From Acidobacteria bacterium RIFCSPLOWO2_12_FULL_66_21 (GTDB lineage Bacteria > Acidobacteriota > Vicinamibacteria > Vicinamibacterales > 2-12-FULL-66-21): a stretch of 64,000 bases of DNA. Made by a program: the position numbers and the translations under genes. The stretch spans positions 233,149 to 297,148 of the forward strand of contig MELC01000086.1 in the NCBI GenBank assembly GCA_001767455.1, in the 5' to 3' direction. This document shows positions 7,015-15,767 of this stretch, piece by piece. Under the pieces are notes generated by a model, which worked only from the letters and a program-made list of their open reading frames with translations, was not told the DNA's origin and made no database searches. The number at the start of each line of letters is the position of its first letter. Within the stretch, counting starts at the first letter, position 1.

Positions 7015-9750
7015 GTGACTTTGTCCTCCAGTGACTCAATCGCGGTCGCGGAACATGTGACAGGTCGACCGTTGTACTCGTGGCAGCGGCGGCTGCTGAC
7101 GCAGCATCTGCTCCGCGGTGATATTCCGGATGCTGTCGATATTCCTACAGGCCTGGGGAAGACGACTGTGATGGCGTTATGGCTCGCCGCGTTTGCTGGC
7201 GGTGCCAGCCTCCCCAGGCGCCTTGTCTACGTTGTCGATCGACGCGCAGTGGTCGACCAGGCGACCGCCGAGGCGGAGGGCCTAGCCGCAGCGTTAGGGA
7301 ACGGCGACAGCGCTGATGCGATCGTGACTACGCTCCGTACCGGCCTGGGGCTGAGCAATGGCCAAACCCTACCCGTATCAACGCTGCGGGGACAGCAGCT
7401 CGACAACAGACTCTGGCTAGCGAATCCTGCGTTACCCGCAATTGTAGTCGGTACTGTCGACATGATCGGGTCACGACTTCTCTTCAGCGGGTACGGCGTG
7501 AGCCGGCGTCTTCGCCCGATGCATGCGGGCCTGTTGGGTGTCGACGCGCTGATCGTCCTGGACGAGGCGCACCTTGTTCCGCCGTTCGAGTCGCTGATGC
7601 GGCAGGTTCAAGCCTTGCGCAGCGCGCGCCGTCACCAGTCCGTTCCGCCGTTTCGGATCACGGCGCTTTCAGCGACCGGCCGCACGACCAGCACGCGGAC
7701 ATTTCAACTGAGCGACGAAGACGTACGGACAGACGCGCGCGTTGCCGCTCGGCTGAACGCCCCGAAGCGCCTGCGACTCCTGCAGGAAGTTTCGCCCAAG
7801 GAACTTCCTCGAGAAATCGCGTTGCGTGCCTGGGACTTGGCGGAGCCGAACTTTTCTGTACTCGTGTTCTGCAACAGTCGCAAAGCTGCGCTCGAAGTCA
7901 GGGACCTGCTGGAAACGCGCCTCAAGGACGTGCACGGCAAGAGGGCTGTCGGAGTCGAGCTCCTCGTCGGTGAGCGTCGAGTCCTCGAACGCCGGCGTCT
8001 GACAGGGAGTCCCGTCTTTCAACGCTTCCTGCCGCGCCCGCTCGCGGCTGACACCGTGCATCAGCCCGGTCTGCCTGCGTTCCTGATTGCCACGTCTGCT
8101 GGAGAGGTTGGCGTCGATCTCGATGCCGACCACATGGTGTCCGACCTGGTTCCATGGGAGCGAATGGTTCAGCGACTCGGTCGAGTGAATCGCCGGCCGG
8201 AGCCGGCGCAAGCCGCCATGATTGAGGTGATTCCGGTGGCGACTGGAGGCAAGGACGAGGCTGAGACCGCGATCGACGCCGATCGGCTCCAGACTCTTCG
8301 CGACCCGTTCGACAACCCTACCTGGCCGAGGGACGCAGAAGGCTATCACGACGCCAGCCCCGCGAAGCTGTACCAACTCACGCATGACCAGCGACTCGAA
8401 GGGGCCATCCACGCGGCGACGACCCCGGAACCTCTCAGCCCTGAGTTGACTGCGCCGCTCATCGACGCATGGTCGATGACGTCGCTTCACGAGCATTCAG
8501 GCCGACCGGAGGTCCAGCCCTGGCTTCGCGGCTGGGTCGATGAAGAAGCCCAAACACGGTTGGCGTGGAGACGTTGGTTCCCACTCCGGGCCGACTCTGA
8601 CGCGAGATGGCGTCGCGACGACAGTCTCGCAAGTCGCGACTTGCAGGACTTCTTCGAGGAGGCCGCGCCACACTCGAGTGAGTTGGTCGAAGTCCCGACT
8701 TACAAGGCCGTGACGTTGCTGAAAAAACGGGCGGCTGCCTGGTCGGAAGCGGAACGACGCGTCGATTCTTCGTGGGCGGCGAGGCCTTTGGTTTACCCGC
8801 CCGTGGTTGTCACGCTCACGTCAGTTGGAGACGTAGACGAACTGTTTGATATCGCTCGCCTGACCAGCGAGAAGAGTGAGCGGCTCTTCAGGGAGCTGGC
8901 GCACCGCACGGCGATCGTCGATGCGAGGCTCGGCGGCCTCGACGATAGCGGCATGCTTGATGCCGCCGAATCCGCAATGCCTTTGACACTCGATTCGGAT
9001 GAGTCGGATTGGCCGGATCTTGCGCGCACTGTTGGATTCCGCATACGGCGGACGTCAATAGCATCGGCCCCCGAGGCCGATTGGCGGATTGCCTACCGGT
9101 GGAGATACGACCTCGACGCAGATGCTCCAGAGGCGATGGAACTGCGGGTGGAGGTATGGCGCGGAGATCTTCCGTTTCGAGGTGATCCCGCAGTGGCTCG
9201 ATTCGAGCAGGAACTCTCGGCCCACTGTGCCGCCGTCGCCTCTGAAGTAGCAGCGACCGCCGATCGGCTGAACCTGGAAGCACGGCTCGGGGCCGTGCTC
9301 CGAACCGCTGCTGACCTCCACGATGCAGGCAAGGGAAGAAACCTCTGGCAGCGCGCCATGGGCGCGCCCATCGATGGCAGAACCTACGCGAAGACTCGGT
9401 CGGCCGCTATGCCGCAGCTTCTGAGGATCGGAGGCGAGACCTACCGTCATGAATTCGGGTCACTGCGCGATGCGATCTGCGCGAAGTCCGTTCAGAACGC
9501 GGACCCGGCGCTCCAGGATCTCGCGCTTCACCTGATTGCCTCTCATCACGGCTCGGCGCGACCAGTGATTACGACCGTCGATCCGGATCAGCCTCCATCT
9601 GCTTGCGCGACGCTGGCTCAGGAAGCGGCGTTGCGCTTCGCGCGTTTGAACCGGAAATGGGGTCCGTGGGAACTGGCGTGGTTGGAGACGCTCCTTCGGG
9701 CGGCCGACTGGAAAGCGTCCGCGATGCCGCCCAAAGGGAGAGTGGAGTGA
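7015..9750 (+). CDS. cas3: Cas3 helicase-nuclease, subtype I-G (helicase-HD order)
   Basis: A 911-residue enzyme that unwinds and degrades DNA marked by the effector complex. Superfamily 2 helicase in the N-terminal half: Walker A GLGKT (46-50), DEAH (183-186), SATG (about 219), a second RecA domain with LVFCNSRKAA, and motif VI MVQRLGRVNRR. The HD nuclease lies at the C-terminus: HDAGK (769-773), HEFGS, and SHHG (843-846). HD after helicase, not before it, is characteristic of I-G Cas3. The GTG at 7015 is the first start in the frame; no clear ribosome-binding site precedes it, and the CreTA-like element lies 140 bp upstream. Its stop overlaps the next gene start (GTGA). Confidence 0.96.
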   Translation: MTLSSSDSIAVAEHVTGRPLYSWQRRLLTQHLLRGDIPDAVDIPTGLGKTTVMALWLAAFAGGASLPRRLVYVVDRRAVVDQATAEAEGLAAALGNGDSADAIVTTLRTGLGLSNGQTLPVSTLRGQQLDNRLWLANPALPAIVVGTVDMIGSRLLFSGYGVSRRLRPMHAGLLGVDALIVLDEAHLVPPFESLMRQVQALRSARRHQSVPPFRITALSATGRTTSTRTFQLSDEDVRTDARVAARLNAPKRLRLLQEVSPKELPREIALRAWDLAEPNFSVLVFCNSRKAALEVRDLLETRLKDVHGKRAVGVELLVGERRVLERRRLTGSPVFQRFLPRPLAADTVHQPGLPAFLIATSAGEVGVDLDADHMVSDLVPWERMVQRLGRVNRRPEPAQAAMIEVIPVATGGKDEAETAIDADRLQTLRDPFDNPTWPRDAEGYHDASPAKLYQLTHDQRLEGAIHAATTPEPLSPELTAPLIDAWSMTSLHEHSGRPEVQPWLRGWVDEEAQTRLAWRRWFPLRADSDARWRRDDSLASRDLQDFFEEAAPHSSELVEVPTYKAVTLLKKRAAAWSEAERRVDSSWAARPLVYPPVVVTLTSVGDVDELFDIARLTSEKSERLFRELAHRTAIVDARLGGLDDSGMLDAAESAMPLTLDSDESDWPDLARTVGFRIRRTSIASAPEADWRIAYRWRYDLDADAPEAMELRVEVWRGDLPFRGDPAVARFEQELSAHCAAVASEVAATADRLNLEARLGAVLRTAADLHDAGKGRNLWQRAMGAPIDGRTYAKTRSAAMPQLLRIGGETYRHEFGSLRDAICAKSVQNADPALQDLALHLIASHHGSARPVITTVDPDQPPSACATLAQEAALRFARLNRKWGPWELAWLETLLRAADWKASAMPPKGRVE

Positions 9751-10616
9751 CGCCGCAGAGCCAGGTTCCCGTTGATCTGTTGAATCCTGGGCAAGTGTTC
9801 GCCTGCCTCGGTCTCATGGAGATGACCGAAGTCCTTTGCGGTCCTTGCGAAGGCGAATTCGCCTGCCACGGTCGGGATCCCATGGCGGAATTTCGGTTTC
9901 GGGCCGACGACGAGCCTCTCGCCGCTGTGCTCGATTTCCTGTGCGAGACAGAGCTGTGCGCGCTCGCTCCACGCGGTTCTCGCCTAGTAGCTAAAGAACC
10001 GGGCATTACCACGCAAGTGCGTGCGGACGCGTTCTTCCCTTCGCCAGCGCCGGATTCACCAAGTGCATTACCGATACGGCTCAATCACGGAGGCGCGAGC
10101 GTATCCGTCGAACATTGGGCCGACGGGTCTACTCGCGACAATGTGAAGTTCTGGGCCGGAGCTGGAGGATACTCGGGAGCGGCCCTTGCGCGAGATGCCC
10201 TCGAAGCGATTCGGGGCTTGAGCGAGGAGCGGTGGGTCGAGGCGCGACGTGCTCCATTCGACATTGGCGTTCCGATGTCGAGCAGTTTTAGATTCGACTG
10301 GCGCCGCGACTACGTGCCATTGGATTTGGGTTTCTCCATCAACGAGCATTCAGGCACTATTCAATCGACCGGGTATCCATTTGTCGAGCTGCTGGCCGCG
10401 ATCGGCCTGGAATTCGCACGTCCCGTTCGTGTATCACCAAGAAGCAAGCTCGCGTACCGATACGGGGTGTGGCACGTGCCGCTCCCCACCCTCCTTGCGC
10501 GCCCCGTTCTCGGTGGCGCGTCCCCAGGAGTTCAGATTCGTCGCTTCCGCCTGCGCCTGGACTGGCCAGGCCAGGAGAACCAGGCGCGATGTATCGTCGA
10601 TGTCCAAGAGGAGTAG
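9747..10616 (+). CDS. csb3: Csb3 (Cas8g-like subunit), GSU0052 family
   Basis: A 289-residue protein starting at a GTG that overlaps the cas3 stop, with a GGGAG ribosome-binding site just upstream. The opening VTPQSQVPVDLLNPGQVFAC followed by LGLMEMTEVL is typical of the GSU0052/Csb3 family, and the position between cas3 and csb1 is as in Geobacter sulfurreducens. It is regarded as the small or divergent large-subunit (Cas8-like) component of the I-G effector complex. No catalytic motif is expected or seen. The direct coupling to cas3 indicates a single effector operon. Confidence 0.88.
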   Translation: MTPQSQVPVDLLNPGQVFACLGLMEMTEVLCGPCEGEFACHGRDPMAEFRFRADDEPLAAVLDFLCETELCALAPRGSRLVAKEPGITTQVRADAFFPSPAPDSPSALPIRLNHGGASVSVEHWADGSTRDNVKFWAGAGGYSGAALARDALEAIRGLSEERWVEARRAPFDIGVPMSSSFRFDWRRDYVPLDLGFSINEHSGTIQSTGYPFVELLAAIGLEFARPVRVSPRSKLAYRYGVWHVPLPTLLARPVLGGASPGVQIRRFRLRLDWPGQENQARCIVDVQEE

Positions 10617-10620
10617 TGAG

Positions 10621-11715
10621 ATGAGCAGTGCCAACACTGTAACCGCCGACAGGATGCGCGACTGGGCGAACAACCTGAAAGGACCGGTGGCGCTGCATCT
10701 GCGCGAGCGGCTCCTACCGGTCGAAGGCCAGGACGCGGTCGTTTTTCCACCTACATACGCGTTTGATGACAAGCACGGCATCCCGTATCAGCTCGACGAG
10801 CTCTCCGATGGGACCAAGGTCGCGCAGCTCGACTCGGTTGGGTCCCAGGCGAATCGCATGGAGCCGCTCTTCAGGGCTGCATCCGCGGGGCGCTCCGAGA
10901 ACCAGCTCGCGGCACTGGTTCCGCAGGTCACGATTGTTCTGGACAAGGAGCGGTCTGTGTCGATTCTGGACGCCGGACACCGGCTCGGCGATGCGATCTG
11001 TCGCGCCTCGGAGCTTCACGAGCGCGTCGAGAATGCCTTTGCCGACTGGAAGGACCGCGGCGACGCGACCGCAATCGCGAAGCTCGCCCCCACTTCACTC
11101 GTGTTTGGGGTGTGGGATTCGCGCGGCGCTCAGGCCAAGGTCCCGCGCATCGTCCAGTCGGTCATCAGAGCCTGGGACGTGGACGCTCTGACCCGCTCGG
11201 CGCAGTACAACCCTCCGGTCGACTACGCGGCGCTCGACGTCTTCTCTGACGAGGAGAAGGCCAAGGAAGAAGGCAATACAAAGAGCCCGCTTGCGCAGCA
11301 AGGTTTCGTGCACGTCCCGGCCGTTGGAACACACGGAGGGATTGTCGTGCGCGGCGGTATCTTCCGCGACGTGACTATCAATCTCGTCGCGCTCCGCCAG
11401 CTCGACGGAGAGAACGGTGACATCCTTCGCGAGTACGTCCTCGGTCTCGCGCTGGTGGCCGCGACGGAGCCGACGGATGGCTATCTGCGGCAGGGCTGTC
11501 TACTCACGCTGGATCCCGACAATCCCTCCGTCTGGAACGAGGTGGACAGGAGCGGGAAGCGCACGCCAGTCGATTTCGGCGGAGATGTGGTTCTTTCCTT
11601 TGCCAAGGGCACTGCCGCACGATTCGGCGTCGGGGAGAGTGGATCGTTCGCATTCAGGAAGGAACGAGCGAAGGGCGATGTCGCAGCGGCAAAGAAGAAA
11701 GCGAAGAGCAAGTAA
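10621..11715 (+). CDS. csb1: Csb1 (Cas7g), crRNA backbone subunit
   Basis: A 364-residue protein of the GSU0053/Csb1 family, the Cas7 subunit that polymerises along the crRNA in the I-G complex. The segment AQLDSVGSQANRMEPLFRAA is the family hallmark, and RIVQSVIRAWDVDALTRSAQ follows as a second conserved block. The C-terminus is lysine-rich (KKKAKSK). The ATG at 10621 is 4 bp after the csb3 stop and follows an AAGAGGAG ribosome-binding site. It lies third in the cas3-csb3-csb1-csb2 operon. Confidence 0.95.
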   Translation: MSSANTVTADRMRDWANNLKGPVALHLRERLLPVEGQDAVVFPPTYAFDDKHGIPYQLDELSDGTKVAQLDSVGSQANRMEPLFRAASAGRSENQLAALVPQVTIVLDKERSVSILDAGHRLGDAICRASELHERVENAFADWKDRGDATAIAKLAPTSLVFGVWDSRGAQAKVPRIVQSVIRAWDVDALTRSAQYNPPVDYAALDVFSDEEKAKEEGNTKSPLAQQGFVHVPAVGTHGGIVVRGGIFRDVTINLVALRQLDGENGDILREYVLGLALVAATEPTDGYLRQGCLLTLDPDNPSVWNEVDRSGKRTPVDFGGDVVLSFAKGTAARFGVGESGSFAFRKERAKGDVAAAKKKAKSK

Positions 11716-11731
11716 TCACCAAAATACGACG

Positions 11732-13912
11732 ATGCCTATGCGCGCTCTGTTGTTCGAGGTTCGGCTTTTCGGTGGGCGGTATCATGGCGTCGGGGACTGG
11801 CCGCCGTCGCCGTTTCGCCTGTTTCAGGCGCTCGTATCCGGTGCGTACGGGGACCGCTGGGTGGCTGAACCTCGCGAAGGGAAGGACGCGGCCTTTCACT
11901 GGCTGGAACGCCTGGATCCGCCCTCAGTGCTGGCGCCACCATGTGTTGAGGGTCGGGCAGTGCGCATGTTCGTTCCGAACAACGATCTCGACGCCAAGGG
12001 CGGCGATCCTCGTCGGGTAGCCGAAGTGCGCGCGGAGAAGCAGACGAAGCCGCTGATATTCTCAGCCGAGATCCCGTTCGTTTATGCGTGGGCGTTCGAG
12101 GAAGCTGAATCCGCACATGCGCGCCTGCTGTGCGAGCTAAGTGAACGGCTGCACACACTCGGGCGTGGCATCGACGCGGCGTTTGCCCGAGGGCGTCTCG
12201 CAGACTGGGACGTTTCTGTAGAACAGCTCAGGAACGCCGGACGCCTTTCGATCCCCGCCGGAGTCGCCGAAGGCAAGCCTGGGCTGAGGTGTCCGGCTCC
12301 AGGCTCACTCGACAGTCTGATGGACCGCTTCGACAAACGAACGCGGCAGCTCGACACGGCGCCAGCGGGCCTGCCCGCATCGACTCTGTTCCGGCAGCCG
12401 CCGAGAGCGCGGTGCACAATAATTCGTTACGGACGGCCTCCGGAGCGATTCGTGTTTGACATCCGTCGCGGGGATGGCTCTAACGCGTTTCGTGCGCTTC
12501 CTCAGACCGGTACTGTTGCCGTGACGACCGCCGTGCGCGACCTCACGATTGGCCGGCTCACAAACGCTCTACCATCAAGGGGTACTGAGATCGAACACGT
12601 GATCGCGGGGCGCGGCGCGTCACCTCCGACCCCGACTCGTCGTGTCAGAATAATCCCGCTGCCCAGCATCGGCTTCGCCCAGACGAACGGATCCATTCGT
12701 AGGATCCTGGTGGAGGTGCCGTGGGAGTGTCCACTCTCTCCTCAAGACGTTGCCTGGGCACTCTCAGGACAGTCCCTTTCACCGTTCAGCGTCGTCGATA
12801 GGGCAAGCGGAGAACTGCTTCTCGACGCTGTCTTGGTTCCCAGCGACGACGATGCCATATTGCGGGACTTCGGCATCGGCACGAGTGCCCGAACGTGGCG
12901 TAGCGTAACGCCCGTTGCCCTGCCTCCTCAGCCTTGTGGCAGGCCACGCACTGGCAATGTCCGCGCAGCCTTCGAGGGACAACTGACCCTCGCCGTAGTC
13001 GAGGCTCTTCGACACGCAGGGCTGCCTTGTCGCGGAGTGCATGTTCGAGTGCAGCGAGAGCCGTTCAGGAGCAAGGGAGCGACGGCCGAGGCGTTCGCCA
13101 GTGGAAGATTCTCCCCTGGCGTCCTTTTTCACGTGGAGGTCGGTTTCCCGAAGGCCATTGCAGGCCCGGTCGTCATCGGTGATGGCCGTTGGCTTGGCCT
13201 CGGCATTATGGCTCCGGTCGGTGACTCGGTACCCGCGGTACATGTGTTTAGGATCTCCGGGAGCACCTGGCCCTTGTCCGAGAGCCCTTCAATTACGCGA
13301 ACGCTCCGGAGGGCCGTGCTGTCTCGAGCGGGTGTGTTCATGGACTTTGGCCGGCGCCTGCCGCCATTCTTCAGTGGCCATGAGGCAACCGGGTCGCCCG
13401 TCCGCGGTGACTATCACGGACACCTGTTCTACCTGGCGGACGACAGCGACGGCGACGGGATGGTGGACCGGTTGTTTGTGGTTGCTCCTCATCTGGCGGA
13501 TAGGACCGCGAACGCCGCAAAGGCAGACCTCCGACACTTAGATCGAGCACTCGAAGGACTTCACCTCGTTCGCGCAGGCCGTCTGGGGGTACTACAACTC
13601 GCGTCAGACAGCCCCGAGGACGACAGGCTCTTTGGTTGCTGTCGCGTCTGGGAGTCCCTGACGGCGTACCGGCCGACAAGACATCCCCACGGAAGGGCCG
13701 ACATCGGGGATGCCCTGATTGGAGACATCAGGCTGGAGTGCTTGCGGCGTGGTCTGCCGCGACCTGCCGTTTCGATTTTGCAGGTCACGAAAGGGGTCAG
13801 GGGCAGTCTAAGGGGTCGTGCCCGCCTGAGCTTTGCGACGGCGGTCAAGGGACCTCTCGCCCTCGGGCGTGGCTCGCACTTCGGGGAAGGCGTGTTTATT
13901 CCGGCGCGCTGA
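11732..13912 (+). CDS. csb2: Csb2 (Cas5-Cas6 fusion), crRNA processing and capping
   Basis: A 726-residue protein of the GSU0054/Csb2 family, a Cas5-like domain fused to a Cas6-like RNase. The N-terminal LLFEVRLFGGRYHGVGDWPP and SPFRLFQALV is the Cas5-type start; the C-terminal ALGRGSHFGEGVFIP is the glycine-rich loop of Cas6-type RAMP folds. It should cut the pre-crRNA, and presumably the creA transcript, within the repeat hairpin and stay bound to the product. The start is ATG 11732; a second ATG at 11738 would remove two residues, and no strong ribosome-binding site decides. It ends the effector operon. Confidence 0.93.
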   Translation: MPMRALLFEVRLFGGRYHGVGDWPPSPFRLFQALVSGAYGDRWVAEPREGKDAAFHWLERLDPPSVLAPPCVEGRAVRMFVPNNDLDAKGGDPRRVAEVRAEKQTKPLIFSAEIPFVYAWAFEEAESAHARLLCELSERLHTLGRGIDAAFARGRLADWDVSVEQLRNAGRLSIPAGVAEGKPGLRCPAPGSLDSLMDRFDKRTRQLDTAPAGLPASTLFRQPPRARCTIIRYGRPPERFVFDIRRGDGSNAFRALPQTGTVAVTTAVRDLTIGRLTNALPSRGTEIEHVIAGRGASPPTPTRRVRIIPLPSIGFAQTNGSIRRILVEVPWECPLSPQDVAWALSGQSLSPFSVVDRASGELLLDAVLVPSDDDAILRDFGIGTSARTWRSVTPVALPPQPCGRPRTGNVRAAFEGQLTLAVVEALRHAGLPCRGVHVRVQREPFRSKGATAEAFASGRFSPGVLFHVEVGFPKAIAGPVVIGDGRWLGLGIMAPVGDSVPAVHVFRISGSTWPLSESPSITRTLRRAVLSRAGVFMDFGRRLPPFFSGHEATGSPVRGDYHGHLFYLADDSDGDGMVDRLFVVAPHLADRTANAAKADLRHLDRALEGLHLVRAGRLGVLQLASDSPEDDRLFGCCRVWESLTAYRPTRHPHGRADIGDALIGDIRLECLRRGLPRPAVSILQVTKGVRGSLRGRARLSFATAVKGPLALGRGSHFGEGVFIPAR

Positions 13913-14093
13913 TTCTCGACGGTTGCCACTCGTACCACACCGAAATCCACGTCTTTGATCTTCTGAAAACAACACGCTCGCCGAGGCTGGGCCTCGAGAA
14001 ACCGCCGCACATTCATAGATCACCCTGATCGTGGAGCGGAGACGTGGTAAGATATCCTTACTTCCTTACTTTCAAGGTCCCAGGGGACCCGCG
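13913..14093. promoter_or_regulatory. Intergenic region with GTAAG-N5-CTTAC operator candidate
   Basis: No gene is recognised between csb2 and the AbrB gene. The inverted repeat GTAAG-ATATC-CTTAC (14047-14061) lies 32 bp before the AbrB start, where AbrB-type antitoxins usually bind their own promoter. Its role as operator is inferred from position and symmetry. Confidence 0.45.
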
Positions 14094-14333
14094 ATGATCG
14101 CCAAGAAGACGTCCAAGAACCAGCTGACGCTGCCGAAGAAGATCGCCGACTGCTTTCCCGGGGTCGAGTACTTCGACGTCCGCGCGGATGAGTCGCGCAT
14201 CACGCTCGTGCCGGTTCGGGCCGGCCAGATCGAGCAGGTCCAGGCCCGGCTGAAAAAGCTCGGCGTCTCGAAGCGCGACGTCAAGGATGCGGTGGCCTGG
14301 GCCCGCAGGTCGGGCAGATCGTCCGCGCGGTGA
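14094..14333 (+). CDS. AbrB/MazE-like antitoxin of a PIN module
   Basis: A 79-residue protein with the swapped-hairpin AbrB start MIAKKTSKNQLTLPKKIAD, the strand-turn pattern that binds operator DNA, followed by a helical tail (EQVQARLKKLGVSKRDVKDA) that should wrap the toxin. GGGGA lies 8 nt before the ATG. The PIN-domain gene starts inside its stop codon (GTGA), the usual antitoxin-first, coupled arrangement. The frame could open upstream, but only this ATG has a ribosome-binding site and begins at the fold. It probably represses its own operon through the palindrome at 14047-14061. Confidence 0.8.
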   Translation: MIAKKTSKNQLTLPKKIADCFPGVEYFDVRADESRITLVPVRAGQIEQVQARLKKLGVSKRDVKDAVAWARRSGRSSAR

Positions 14334-14749
14334 GGGTGGTCCTCGATACGAATATCGTCGTGTCCACGCTCGTCTTCACTCGCGGACGGCTGGCCTGGAT
14401 CCGCGACCTGTGGACGGCTCGACACATCGTGCCGCTCATCGCCCGCGCCACCGCCCAGGAACTGATCGACGCGCTGGCCTATCCGAAGTTCAGGTTGACC
14501 GAAGGCGACATCGAGGTACTCCTGTCGGCCTATCTGCCGTTCGCCGAGACCGTCCATCTGAACAGCCGGTCGATCTCCACGGGGCCGCGGTGTCGCGACG
14601 CTGACGATCAGAAGTTCCTCGATCTCGCAACCGTCGGTCAGGCGCGCGTCGTCGTGACCGGCGACCACGCGCTGCTCGAACTGGCGGCGGTCGCCCCTTT
14701 CGCCATCGAGACTGCCGCCGAATTCAAGACGCGCTTTCCGGCGGTGTAA
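14330..14749 (+). CDS. PIN-domain toxin, VapC-like (COG1569)
   Basis: A 139-residue PIN RNase. The four acidic positions are visible: MRVVLDTNIVVS (Asp near residue 6), the ATAQELIDAL Glu, RDADDQKFLDLA and VVTGD. PIN toxins of this group cut tRNA, rRNA or mRNA; the target here is not predictable. The GTG start overlaps the antitoxin stop. With the AbrB gene it forms a complete type II toxin-antitoxin operon directly downstream of the CRISPR effector genes. Confidence 0.85.
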   Translation: MRVVLDTNIVVSTLVFTRGRLAWIRDLWTARHIVPLIARATAQELIDALAYPKFRLTEGDIEVLLSAYLPFAETVHLNSRSISTGPRCRDADDQKFLDLATVGQARVVVTGDHALLELAAVAPFAIETAAEFKTRFPAV

Positions 14750-15035
14750 GGCTGGAGTCCCATTGTCGCAAGGCCCCTCACCGGTCGGCCCGCCGAGCGC
14801 GCGACAATCGCCCACATGGCTTTCGGTGATCGGGCTTCGCGCCGCGCGATACTCAGCCGAGTCACCGATCGCGCCACCGAACGCCTCCAAATCCCACTCT
14901 GGCGGCGCATGTCCCCCGCCGAAAAGCCGGGCCCCGCGTCGAGGGCGTCGGTCGGCACATTGGATCGCTCGCTGCGGCCGCGAAGATCGACGTGTCCCAC
15001 ATTCTGGACCGCGCGTCCGCGGGAGCGGGACAAAG
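14750..15035. other. Intergenic region, nothing recognised
   Basis: No gene, RNA or clear repeat is recognised between the PIN toxin and the promoter of the AbrB-Doc operon. Open frames exist on both strands, but their translations are arginine-rich and unlike proteins. Base composition resembles the flanking coding DNA, so a decayed gene is possible. Confidence 0.4.
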
Positions 15036-15071
15036 TTGACAGGGCTGTTGTATCAGTATTCAATACTGATA
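15036..15071 (+). promoter_or_regulatory. AbrB-Doc promoter and perfect palindromic operator
   Basis: A consensus TTGACA (15036-15041) is followed by a perfect inverted repeat with 10-bp arms TATCAGTATT and AATACTGATA around one base (15051-15071). The last base of the palindrome is the A of the ATG. The -10 must lie inside it (TTCAAT or TCAATA, 15059-15065). A bound antitoxin would cover both the -10 box and the start, and the transcript would be nearly leaderless. Confidence 0.75.
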
Positions 15072-15316
15072 TGAGGCGCAAGCTGGTCAAGACGGGAAGC
15101 TCCCTGGCCGTGACGCTCCCGGCGGAGATCGTCGCCGCGTTCCGGCTCGAGAAGGGGCAGGAGGTCGATCTCAGCATCCATCCCGCGACGGGGGCAATCA
15201 CGATCCGGCTGGGCGCGCGCGAATTCGACGACGGGAAGCCGAGCCCGAGGTTCAAGCGGCTCGTCGACGGCCTCGTGAAGGAGCGCGCCGCGCTGTATCG
15301 CGCACTGGCGAAGTGA
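15071..15316 (+). CDS. AbrB/MazE-like antitoxin of a Doc module
   Basis: An 81-residue protein with the AbrB-type start MRRKLVKTGSSLAVTLPAEI, then RLEKGQEVDLSIHPATGAIT, and a basic helical tail (RFKRLVDGLVKERAALYRAL) for toxin binding. No ribosome-binding site is present because the ATG lies at the end of the operator palindrome, consistent with leaderless translation. Its stop overlaps the GTG of the Doc gene. AbrB-type antitoxins paired with Doc differ from the classical Phd-Doc pair; the pairing is clear from the overlap. Confidence 0.82.
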   Translation: MRRKLVKTGSSLAVTLPAEIVAAFRLEKGQEVDLSIHPATGAITIRLGAREFDDGKPSPRFKRLVDGLVKERAALYRALAK

Positions 15317-15705
15317 CCGTCTATCTGTCGGTCGCGCAACTCCTCGATCTCTCTCGCGTGCTGATGCGCCAGTTCGGCGGCCGTCTCGGCGTGCGGGATC
15401 GCGCCGGCTTGGAGTCCGCGGCGGCGCGGCCTGCGGCGACCTTCGACGGAGAGGATCTGTATCCGGATGTCGCCGCCAAGGCAGCCGCGCTGGCGCACTC
15501 GCTCGTGCTCAACCACCCGTTGGTGGACGGGAACAAGCGGCTCGGCGCGGCGGCGGCGGAGTTGTTCCTGCGGATCAATGGCGCGGAACTCGACGCGAAC
15601 GACGAGGAATTCGAGTCGATGATGCTGTCCCTGGCGGCTGGCGACGTCGCCGTGGAGGCGCTGGCGGTCTGGTTTCGACAGCGCGTGCGCGGTCCCGCCT
15701 CCTAG
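15313..15705 (+). CDS. doc: Doc-like Fic-family toxin
   Basis: A 130-residue Doc protein with the family motif HPLVDGNKRLG, a form of HxFx(D/E)GNxxR with Leu for Phe. Early residues VYLSVAQLLDLSRVL and LESAAARPAATFDGEDLYPD match Doc toxins, which phosphorylate elongation factor Tu and halt translation. The GTG start (15313) overlaps the antitoxin stop. All active-site positions appear present, so it should be functional when free of antitoxin. Confidence 0.88.
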   Translation: MTVYLSVAQLLDLSRVLMRQFGGRLGVRDRAGLESAAARPAATFDGEDLYPDVAAKAAALAHSLVLNHPLVDGNKRLGAAAAELFLRINGAELDANDEEFESMMLSLAAGDVAVEALAVWFRQRVRGPAS

Positions 15706-15767
15706 CACCCGGCACCTCGCACCCGGCACCTACCTCCTGCCTCCTTTGTAATAAGCTACTGGCGGAC

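Noticed and set aside
7015-9750. Cas3 with reversed domain order as a novelty
   Set aside because: Helicase followed by C-terminal HD is known for subtype I-G, so it is ordinary here.
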